DNA of 5,802 bases from an uncultured Ruminococcus sp. (GTDB taxonomy: Bacteria > Bacillota > Clostridia > Oscillospirales > CAG-272). Below are positions 1-4,603 of this stretch, piece after piece. A model generated the notes under the pieces. It had not been told where the DNA came from and ran no database searches. It worked only from the letters and a program-made list of their open reading frames with translations. The stretch is taken from NCBI GenBank assembly GCA_902766115.1, contig CACXCL010000145.1, positions 1 to 5,802 of the forward strand. Direction: 5' to 3'. Every line of letters begins with the position of its first letter. The stretch's first letter is position 1. Both the position numbers and the translations under genes were made by a program.

Positions 1-9
1 AAACCCTTC

Positions 10-57
10 GTTCCCTCGGACGAACCGGAGCAGAGCTCCGACAACGTCCTCGGGAAC
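10..57 (+). terminator. Bulged hairpin, possible terminator of a gene left of the window
   Basis: Three helices stack in one hairpin: GTTCCC (10-15) with GGGAAC (52-57), GGAC (18-21) with GTCC (46-49), and CGGAGC (26-31) with GCTCCG (35-40), closed by an AGA loop. The two internal loops are TC/TC and GAAC/ACAAC. The 3' side continues AGTTTTCT, a short T-tract, which favours a plus-strand intrinsic terminator for a gene outside the window. The internal loops are more than a plain terminator needs, so another structured RNA is possible. Only the pairing is directly seen. Confidence 0.4.
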
Positions 58-232
58 AGTTTTCTCCCCCCTTCCCGATCCCCCCAAATCGCGGAGCGTT
101 TACCGGTTATCAAAATCCCAATCCCGCGATTCGTTCGAATACGTGACTGTTAGTTGTATTGCTCCGCTCGCGTCGTCACAGCGGGATGTTATCGGAGAGC
201 GTGTATATCAATCCCCCTACATAAAAAACACA
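58..232. other. Intergenic stretch with no recognisable gene
   Basis: I see no gene here. A plus-strand frame is open from position 2 to the TAA at 242-244, but it has no visible start or ribosome binding site, matches no family I know, and its third positions are far less G/C-biased than the genes in this window. Small inverted repeats are present: AATCGCGG (87-94) with CCGCGATT (124-131), and ATTCG (129-133) with CGAAT (136-140). They share bases, so they cannot form together. No tRNA or known riboswitch pattern is apparent. Confidence 0.5.
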
Positions 233-255
233 GGCGCGAAGTAATTCGCGCCTTT
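233..255. terminator. GGCGCGAA/TTCGCGCC hairpin, terminator-like
   Basis: Arms 233-240 and 245-252 pair perfectly (8 bp) around a GTAA loop. On the plus strand it is followed by TTTAAA. On the minus strand the stem is followed by TGTGTTTTTT, so it could also end read-through from the flippase-glycosyltransferase operon. It sits directly left of the tandem 108-bp repeat. Direction of use cannot be decided from sequence alone. Confidence 0.5.
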
Positions 256-256
256 A

Positions 257-364
257 AAGTCTTATTTTGGAAAAATGTGTCGGGAGACACATTTTTCGGG
301 CAAACAGGAAGTATTTGAGCGTTTATTTGGGACAAGCGCCTGTTTGCTGGTGTGGGGGCGCTTT
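257..364. repeat. 108-bp tandem repeat, copy A, two stem-loops
   Basis: This is the first of two adjacent 108-bp units that differ at 3 positions. Stem-loop I pairs 270-281 with 286-297 (12 bp, A-tract on one side and T-tract on the other) around a GGGA loop, so it resembles a bidirectional terminator. Stem-loop II has an outer helix, 300-308 with 339-347 (9 bp), and an inner helix, 319-324 with 334-339, which includes one U-G pair (322 with 336) when read as plus-strand RNA; base 339 can belong to only one of the two. The unit ends in GGGGGCGCTTT (354-364), the same 11 bases that form the left arm of the palindrome at 462-485. Confidence 0.85.
270..297. terminator. Stem-loop I of copy A, bidirectional terminator-like
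   Basis: Twelve perfect base pairs form with an A-tract on the left and a T-tract on the right, so either strand reads as a hairpin ending in U residues. The T-tract belongs to the stem rather than following it, so termination efficiency is uncertain. It lies downstream of the minus-strand glycosyltransferase and could act as a back-up terminator. Confidence 0.45.
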
Positions 365-472
365 AAGTCTTATTTTGGAAAAATGTGTCCGGGGACACAT
401 TTTTCGGGCAAACAGGAAGTATTTGAGCGTTTATTTGGGACAAACGCCTGTTTGCTGGTGTGGGGGCGCTTT
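365..472. repeat. 108-bp tandem repeat, copy B, two stem-loops
   Basis: This second unit is offset by exactly 108 bp from copy A. Stem-loop I pairs 378-389 with 394-405 around a CGGG loop in place of GGGA. Stem-loop II pairs 408-416 with 447-455 and, inside it, GCGTTT (427-432) with AAACGC (442-447). That inner helix is fully Watson-Crick here because base 444 is A where copy A has G at 336. The right end, GGGGGCGCTTT, runs into the palindrome that overlaps the glycosyltransferase stop codon. The junctions (GCGC-TTT-A-AAGTC and GCGC-TTT-AAGTC) suggest duplication through short shared sequence. Confidence 0.85.
378..405. terminator. Stem-loop I of copy B, bidirectional terminator-like
   Basis: It has the same 12-bp helix as in copy A with a changed tetraloop (CGGG). 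It is the nearer of the two A/T-flanked hairpins to the glycosyltransferase stop codon, so it is a reasonable intrinsic terminator for the minus-strand operon. Confidence 0.45.
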
Positions 473-485
473 TCAAAGCGCCCCC
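462..485 (-). terminator. Palindrome overlapping the glycosyltransferase stop codon
   Basis: Eleven-base arms (462-472 and 475-485) pair perfectly around a TC centre. The centre reads CTTTTCAAAG, the same ten bases found in the hairpin at 4514-4547. The minus-strand TGA stop (475-473) is within the palindrome. No T-tract follows on the minus strand, so it may work with the hairpins beyond it or protect the mRNA 3' end. Its left arm is the last part of repeat copy B. Confidence 0.5.
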
Positions 486-1603
486 GCGTTCCCCGCTTCC
501 TCCATATATATCCTTTCCATCTGTTCGGTCATGGAGCGGGCGGTAAACTTATCCGCGTAGACGCTGAGGGCGCCCTCCCGGAGAGTGGCGAGCAGGGCGG
601 GATCGTTTTTCAGCGCGAGTATCCTCTCCGTCATGGCATCCGGATCCTTCGGCGGCACGGTGAAGCCGTTCACGCCGTCCTTTATCATATACGGATTCCC
701 GCCGAAGGTGGTCACCACCGCCGGCAGTCCGATGCTCATACCCTCGCACAGGGAGATGGACGTGGCCTCCGTACCCCAGGAGCAGTTGAGCTGAACGTCC
801 ATTATATAATAGTAGGGAGCCACGTCGCGGACGAGACCGGTGAAGATCACGTTAGTCAGTCCCAGCTCCTCCGCCCGGGCGCGGATCGCCTCTTCGTCCT
901 TGCCGGTGCCCATCACCACGTACTTGATCCGCTCGCCCGCCGCCTGAGTCGCCGCCGCGGTCTCCAGCAGATACATGTGTCCCTTGTAGGACTCCAGCCG
1001 CGCCGAGATCCCGCAGACGAAGTCGCCCTCTTCGATCCTCAGCGACCGCCGCAGCTCCGCCTTTTCCTCCTCCGTCACGTCCCGGAGCTTCTCCACTCCG
1101 TTCATGATGACGGTGATCTTCTTCTCCGACACGCCCGTGTCGGTCAGGTTGTCCTTCGCCGCATACGCCACCGCGATGATGTGCGTGGCGAGGCGGTTGT
1201 TGATGAATCCGTTTATCTGCTTGCCCGGGAAGGTCGTCAGCTTCCTCGGCATGTCGAAGGTGCAGTGACGGGTGTAGATCCTGCTCTTGACCCCCGAGAA
1301 GAACGCCGCAATCCGCGCCGACAGGGACGAGTGCGTGTGAACGATATCCGGCTTCTCCGCCTTGAAGATGCGGCGGTACTCCGATACGGCGCGCCGGTCG
1401 TAGGACTTGTCGCCGCCGGACTCCGTCACGATCACCGGCACGTCCTCCGCCTCGATCAGCGGGATCAGCTCCGCCCCCCGGGGGATCGCCACCTTCACGT
1501 CGAACCTCTCCCGGTCGTAGTTCTTCAGGAACTGGATCAGCACGCGCCCCGCTCCGCCGATGTTGGTGTCCGTCAGCACGTGGATTATCTTTATCTTACT
1601 CAT
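473..1603 (-). CDS. GT4-family glycosyltransferase
   Basis: This 376-residue GT-B fold enzyme is predicted to transfer a sugar from an activated donor to a lipid-linked or other glycan acceptor at the inner membrane face; donor and acceptor cannot be read from sequence. The N-terminal half has the glycine-rich GGAGR loop (16-20) and HTHSS (89-93). The C-terminal donor-binding half has MNGV (167-170), SARLESYKGH with R202 and K207 in the usual phosphate-contact positions, and the EX7E signature at E279 and E287, followed by GLPAV and GGNP (301-304). Length is typical of GT4. I chose the ATG at 1603: AAGGGAG (1619-1613) lies 9 nt upstream, against only 3 nt for the GTG at 1609. It overlaps the flippase gene by 8 nt, implying translational coupling. 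Family assignment is firm; pathway is inferred from the flippase neighbour. Confidence 0.93.
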   Translation of the reverse strand: MSKIKIIHVLTDTNIGGAGRVLIQFLKNYDRERFDVKVAIPRGAELIPLIEAEDVPVIVTESGGDKSYDRRAVSEYRRIFKAEKPDIVHTHSSLSARIAAFFSGVKSRIYTRHCTFDMPRKLTTFPGKQINGFINNRLATHIIAVAYAAKDNLTDTGVSEKKITVIMNGVEKLRDVTEEEKAELRRSLRIEEGDFVCGISARLESYKGHMYLLETAAATQAAGERIKYVVMGTGKDEEAIRARAEELGLTNVIFTGLVRDVAPYYYIMDVQLNCSWGTEATSISLCEGMSIGLPAVVTTFGGNPYMIKDGVNGFTVPPKDPDAMTERILALKNDPALLATLREGALSVYADKFTARSMTEQMERIYMEEAGNAGAL

Positions 1604-3200
1604 TTTCACCGTCTCCCTTCTTTCCGGACTTCCTCCGGATCATGGAAAACACCGCTCCCGTCTCCTCCGACCGGAGTATGACGCACGCGACAAAATAGAT
1701 GGCGACCCCGGCGAGGATCCCAAGGCCGATCCTGCCGATATCCGAGCCGATCTTCCTGTCCACGAACCACAGCGCGGGGATCATCGCCGCCGCGGCGACG
1801 ATCGAGCGTCCCGCGTCAAGGATGTCGCGCCCCGTGAAGCGGCATATCTTCTTTCGCCACGCGAAGACCGCATTGATGAAGAAGTTTATCACCGTGGCGA
1901 GACCCGCCGTAAGCGCGATGCCGCCGATGCCGAATCTCTCGCCGAGAGCGGGGATCAGCGCGGGCGCGCCGAAGCTGGGCAGACCGTAACAGATCCAGAT
2001 CACCAGCACGTTGAACGACATGGAGCAAATGGACGACACCATGGGAGCCTTCGGGTGCTCCGAAGCGAACAGCGACTTCACCAGCACCTCGTTCACCGCC
2101 ATGAAGATCATTCCCACGCAGTAGAAACGGAGCGCGTCCGAGGTGAGCAGAGTATCCGCCGGCGTGAACTCGCCGCGCTCGTACACCAGCGCGATGAAGG
2201 GGCGCGCCAGCATCACCAGTCCCACCGTGATGGGCGCGATGACGAATACCAGCGTCTTGGACGACGTGCGTATCAGGCGGGTGGTCTCCTCACGGTCGCC
2301 TCCCGCCTCCGCCTTGGACATCTTGGGAAACAGCAGGTTCGTCGCAACGAAGGAGAAAACTCCTACAATTATTATATACAACTTGCTGGAGTAGCTCAGC
2401 GCCGCGATGGCGCGCCCCTCGTTGAGGGAGGAGGCGCAGCTGTTGTTGATGAGGGTGCAGATGGGGGTGGTCCACATGCCGATGAGGATGGGCAGGGCGC
2501 TTTTCAGCGACCGCTTCAGCGATTCGTCGAATTTCGGCAGCGCCGGACGGTATCTGTATCCGAAGGACAGCAGCTTCGGCGCCTGGATGAACGCTTGTGC
2601 CGCCCAGCCGATGACCATGGTCACGGCGAGGCCGAAAATGCCGAACTTCCAGTTCAGTGCGAACAGGTAGCCCACCATGATGACGTTGGAGACGAGACTG
2701 ATGAGCGCCGGGATGTTGTATTCTCCCAGCGACTGGAGTATCCCAACGAAGGAGAACGCAAGTCCCGTGAAGATTATCATGGGGAACATTATCCGCGTGA
2801 GCTTCACCGCCAGCGCGGTGGCCTCGGCGCTGAGCTCCGGCGCGACGAATCTGACAAGCAGGGGCGCCAGCCCCACTCCCGCCGCGGCGATGACCGCCGT
2901 GGCGATGAGGATGAAGTTCACGTAGGAATTGGCGTATTCGAGGGCCTCGTCCTTGCCCTTTCTCACCAGAATGGAGTTGAACACCGGTATGAACGCCGCG
3001 GTGACGACGCCGCCGATGACGAAGTCGAATATCATGACCGGGAGACTGGACGCCGCCGCGTACGCCTGCGCCGCCACGTCGGTGCCGTAGTTCCTGCCCA
3101 CCAGAACGTCGCGCAGCAGGCCCAGCGCCTTCGAAATGATCGTGATGACGCTCATCACCACGGCATAGCCCAGCAGTCCGGGCTTCTTCTTTTCACTCAT
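1596..3200 (-). CDS. murJ: MurJ/MviN-family lipid-linked glycan flippase, divergent
   Basis: This 534-residue polytopic membrane protein belongs to the MOP superfamily. MurJ moves lipid II across the inner membrane for peptidoglycan synthesis. The first helix region (SKALGLLRDVLVGRNYG, 23-39) and the segment LLFPKMSK (289-296) match the MurJ pattern, and there are many hydrophobic helices throughout. Aligned by eye without gaps to E. coli MurJ, R24 is kept (R30), but R18 is K24, D39 is Q45, R52 is F58, E57 is G63, R270 is K273 and E273 is I276. It may therefore be a paralogue for another lipid-linked substrate. The C-terminus is short, basic and polar. Start ATG at 3200 is preferred over GTG 3248, which lies upstream of the start point implied by the candidate promoter. 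First gene of the operon with the glycosyltransferase. Confidence 0.9.
   Translation of the reverse strand: MSEKKKPGLLGYAVVMSVITIISKALGLLRDVLVGRNYGTDVAAQAYAAASSLPVMIFDFVIGGVVTAAFIPVFNSILVRKGKDEALEYANSYVNFILIATAVIAAAGVGLAPLLVRFVAPELSAEATALAVKLTRIMFPMIIFTGLAFSFVGILQSLGEYNIPALISLVSNVIMVGYLFALNWKFGIFGLAVTMVIGWAAQAFIQAPKLLSFGYRYRPALPKFDESLKRSLKSALPILIGMWTTPICTLINNSCASSLNEGRAIAALSYSSKLYIIIVGVFSFVATNLLFPKMSKAEAGGDREETTRLIRTSSKTLVFVIAPITVGLVMLARPFIALVYERGEFTPADTLLTSDALRFYCVGMIFMAVNEVLVKSLFASEHPKAPMVSSICSMSFNVLVIWICYGLPSFGAPALIPALGERFGIGGIALTAGLATVINFFINAVFAWRKKICRFTGRDILDAGRSIVAAAAMIPALWFVDRKIGSDIGRIGLGILAGVAIYFVACVILRSEETGAVFSMIRRKSGKKGDGENE
1613..1619 (-). promoter_or_regulatory. Ribosome binding site that decides the glycosyltransferase start
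   Basis: AAGGGAG on the minus strand lies within the 3' end of the flippase gene. It is 9 nt from the ATG at 1603 and 3 nt from the in-frame GTG at 1609, so the ATG is the better start and the protein begins MSKIK. Confidence 0.7.
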
Positions 3201-3203
3201 ATT

Positions 3204-3218
3204 GGAGACGGTCTCCTT
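3204..3218 (-). promoter_or_regulatory. Flippase ribosome binding site inside an inverted repeat
   Basis: On the minus strand AAGGAG (3218-3213) is followed by a dyad, GGAGAC-C-GTCTCC (3216-3204). In RNA, GGAGA can pair with UCUCC around a CCG loop, hiding most of the Shine-Dalgarno sequence. The linear spacing to the ATG is 12 nt, somewhat long. The short stem would be only moderately stable. Confidence 0.45.
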
Positions 3219-3238
3219 CCGGTCGGTATTACTATATA

Positions 3239-3270
3239 AGATTAACACAAAAATCGCCGTATGTCAATCT
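3239..3270. promoter_or_regulatory. Dyad with candidate divergent promoters
   Basis: AGATTAACA (3239-3247) and TGTCAATCT (3262-3270) are inverted repeats matching at 8 of 9 positions with a 14-nt gap. On the minus strand TTGACA (3267-3262) is a perfect -35 box, and TAATCT (3244-3239), a weak -10, lies 17 nt away. On the plus strand TTAACA (3242-3247) and CAATCT (3265-3270) have the same 17-nt spacing but match consensus less well. The arms could equally be a regulator's operator. The minus-strand promoter is the more believable half. Confidence 0.45.
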
Positions 3271-3307
3271 GTCGCCGGATGATTAAAGCCGTCCCGGAGA
3301 GCGAATA

Positions 3308-3324
3308 CTCCCGTTGACGGGAGG
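3308..3324 (+). promoter_or_regulatory. DUF421 ribosome binding site inside a hairpin
   Basis: CTCCCGT (3308-3314) and ACGGGAG (3317-3323) are inverted repeats. As RNA this gives a 6-bp CUCCCG/CGGGAG stem with a UUGA loop that would bury most of the strong GGGAGG (3319-3324) Shine-Dalgarno sequence. GGGAGG is 10 nt upstream of the GTG at 3335, which supports that start over the TTG at 3314 in the hairpin itself. Confidence 0.45.
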
Positions 3325-3334
3325 TGACGGCGGC

Positions 3335-3991
3335 GTGGCGTTCGTGATAACGAGAACTTTCATTATATACATTGCGCTCATCGCGTCCATGAGACTCATG
3401 GGGAAGCGGCAGGTGGGGGAGCTCCAGGTGGGGGAGCTTGTGGTGACGCTGATGCTGTCGGAGCTGGCGGTGCTCCCGGTGTCGGACCGCCATATTCCGG
3501 TGATCCACTCCCTGGCGGCTATATTCCTGCTCCTGTCCGTGGAGGTGATCGTGTCGTTTCTTGAGACGAAGGCGGGATTCATGAAAAAACTGCTGGGCGG
3601 GTCGCCGGCGCTGCTCATCGACCGGGGGCGGATACGGACCGACGAGCTGTCGCGCCACCGGATCGAGGTGGAGGAGCTTCTGTCGGAGCTGAGGCTGAAG
3701 GGCGTTTTTGACGCAGGGGAAGTGAAGTACGCCGTACTGGAGGAAAACGGAAAGATCTCAGTCATGGACAGCGGCGGCTCCTTCGCCCGGGCGGCGGTGG
3801 TGGACGGCAAAATCCAGGAAGCCTTCCGAACGGAAGCGGAGGGCGCGCTGCGGGCGCGCGGGATAAGAAAAGAAGACGTGTTTCTCATGACCTGCGACGG
3901 CGAGGGACGCTACACGGCGTTCCTCAAGCGTCGGGACGGTCTGACGGACGTTGTGAAATGGGGACGCGGAAGAGAGGGAGGAACGGTATGA
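3335..3991 (+). CDS. DUF421 (YetF-like) membrane protein
   Basis: This 218-residue protein has two or three N-terminal hydrophobic segments (about 4-19, 36-49 and 55-75) and a soluble C-terminal domain. Family marks are RLMGKRQVGELQ (20-31), the LSEL that follows, GGSPALLIDRGRI (88-100), and LRLKGVFDAGEVKYAVLE (119-136). The biochemical role of DUF421 is not established. A DUF421 plus DUF1657 protein, 2Duf, is reported to affect the inner membrane of Bacillus spores, but no DUF1657 part is visible here. The start is GTG at 3335, in frame and 10 nt after GGGAGG. The next gene begins in the ATGA overlap at 3988-3991, so the two proteins are probably made together. Family assignment is confident, function unknown. 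Confidence 0.9.
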   Translation: MAFVITRTFIIYIALIASMRLMGKRQVGELQVGELVVTLMLSELAVLPVSDRHIPVIHSLAAIFLLLSVEVIVSFLETKAGFMKKLLGGSPALLIDRGRIRTDELSRHRIEVEELLSELRLKGVFDAGEVKYAVLEENGKISVMDSGGSFARAAVVDGKIQEAFRTEAEGALRARGIRKEDVFLMTCDGEGRYTAFLKRRDGLTDVVKWGRGREGGTV

Positions 3992-4359
3992 GATCGTTTG
4001 TGGCGGCGTGCGCGTTTCTCGCGCTGACGGTGGCGGCGGCAGTGTCGGCGTCTGTGTGGCTCGGCGGCGCGGCAGGCGAGGTGAGATCTCGAGTCGAGGC
4101 GCTTCCTCCGCCGACAGAGGCGGCGGAGGGCGGGACGGCGCTTCTCCGGCAGGTGGACGGGATCGCCTCCGCGTGGGAGAGGCGCCGGCGCGGCGTGGCG
4201 CTCCTCGCGGGGGAGCGGGAAGCAGCCGCGGTGACGGCGGCAGTCGGCTCGCTCCGCGCCGCCGCGGAGTCCCGTGACCCGGGCGGATTCGGCGCGGCGC
4301 GGGAGGATCTCCTCGCCGCTCTGCGCGAGATCACGCTCGCGGCAGGACCGGGACTATGA
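3988..4359 (+). CDS. DUF4363-like protein, partner of DUF421
   Basis: This 123-residue protein has an N-terminal hydrophobic anchor (about 3-28) and then a helical, charge-rich region. The features recalling DUF4363 are the WERRRR segment starting at W63, the GERE that follows at 75-78, and a helix (about 80-115) in the pattern AVGSLRAAAESRDPGGF. The start ATG at 3988 overlaps the DUF421 stop as ATGA, with GGGAGG 7 nt upstream. An in-frame GTG-free extension upstream would merely overlap DUF421 further and lacks a binding site. Expected location is the membrane with the body outside or inside undetermined. No catalytic residues are evident. The gene is unusually rich in G, C and Ala codons. 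The family call rests largely on its position after DUF421 and the short W-containing pattern. Confidence 0.8.
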   Translation: MRSFVAACAFLALTVAAAVSASVWLGGAAGEVRSRVEALPPPTEAAEGGTALLRQVDGIASAWERRRRGVALLAGEREAAAVTAAVGSLRAAAESRDPGGFGAAREDLLAALREITLAAGPGL

Positions 4360-4409
4360 AAATCGCCGTGCCGCGACGATTCCGGGGGAGCGGGAGACCA
4401 TAGGGCGAA

Positions 4410-4436
4410 TATATGGGACTGCCGCCTGTTTGCAGG
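4410..4436 (+). repeat. Decayed partial copy of the 108-bp repeat
   Basis: These 27 bases match 22 positions of the repeat segment running from TATTTGGGAC to GCCTGTTTGCTGG (324-350 in copy A with one further change, 432-458 in copy B). The longest shared run is CGCCTGTTTGC (4424-4433 plus flank). The rest of the repeat is not recognisable around it. Like the tandem copies, it lies in gene 3' flanks next to strong hairpins. Confidence 0.5.
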
Positions 4437-4465
4437 GCGCCGGCTGCACGGCATTAAAAAAAACT

Positions 4466-4487
4466 GCCGCGGAATCAATTCCGCGGC
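4466..4487. terminator. Intrinsic terminator between convergent genes
   Basis: A perfect 10-bp stem (4466-4475 with 4478-4487, arm GCCGCGGAAT) is preceded by a run of eight A (4456-4463) and followed by TTTTC. It reads as a terminator for the DUF421-DUF4363 operon on the plus strand and, through the A-run, as a good terminator for the minus-strand GH29-like gene. Confidence 0.8.
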
Positions 4488-4513
4488 TTTTCAAAAAAGT
4501 TTCTTGGGGGAGT

Positions 4514-4547
4514 CTGAGGGGACTTCTTTTCAAAGAAGTCCCCTCAG
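4514..4547 (-). terminator. 16-bp perfect palindrome 3' of the GH29-like gene
   Basis: Sixteen-base arms (4514-4529 and 4532-4547, CTGAGGGGACTTCTTT and its complement) pair perfectly around a TC centre. The centre CTTTTCAAAG is shared with the palindrome at 462-485. It sits 57 nt after the GH29-like stop codon. On the minus strand a TTTTTT run appears about 16 nt past the stem, so it is not a classical terminator; 3' end protection or a dispersed repeat are alternatives. Confidence 0.6.
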
Positions 4548-4603
4548 TACAGTCACGGCGACAAGACGCCGTACTTGATACGACAGCCTTTCTTCGTTCC
4601 CGT

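Noticed and set aside
2..244. Plus-strand open frame ending at the TAA in the 233-252 hairpin
   Set aside because: It has no visible start, no family resemblance and weaker third-position G/C than real genes here. A C-terminal fragment of a gene left of the window cannot be fully excluded.
257..472. Possible CRISPR array
   Set aside because: There are only two adjacent identical units of 108 bp with no alternating unique spacers and no cas genes.
267..560. Plus-strand frame encoding a tandem 36-residue repeat
   Set aside because: It is open only because 108 is a multiple of 3. It has a TTG start without a binding site, all copy differences change amino acids, and it runs into the 3' end of the glycosyltransferase.
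275..1681. Long plus-strand open frame of about 468 codons
   Set aside because: It is antisense to the glycosyltransferase and open only because high third-position G/C removes stops on the other strand. The translation is Arg/His/Asp-rich with no fold signature.
1560..3239. Long plus-strand open frame of about 559 codons
   Set aside because: It is antisense to the flippase. The product is extremely Arg/Asp/His-rich and low in hydrophobic residues, typical of a shadow frame.
3201..3248. Upstream GTG start for the flippase at 3248
   Set aside because: It would add 16 residues that do not look like MurJ and would lie upstream of the transcription start implied by the candidate promoter.
3314..3334. 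TTG start for DUF421 at 3314
   Set aside because: The codon lies in the hairpin before the Shine-Dalgarno sequence. The GTG at 3335 has ideal spacing and matches the family's N-terminus.
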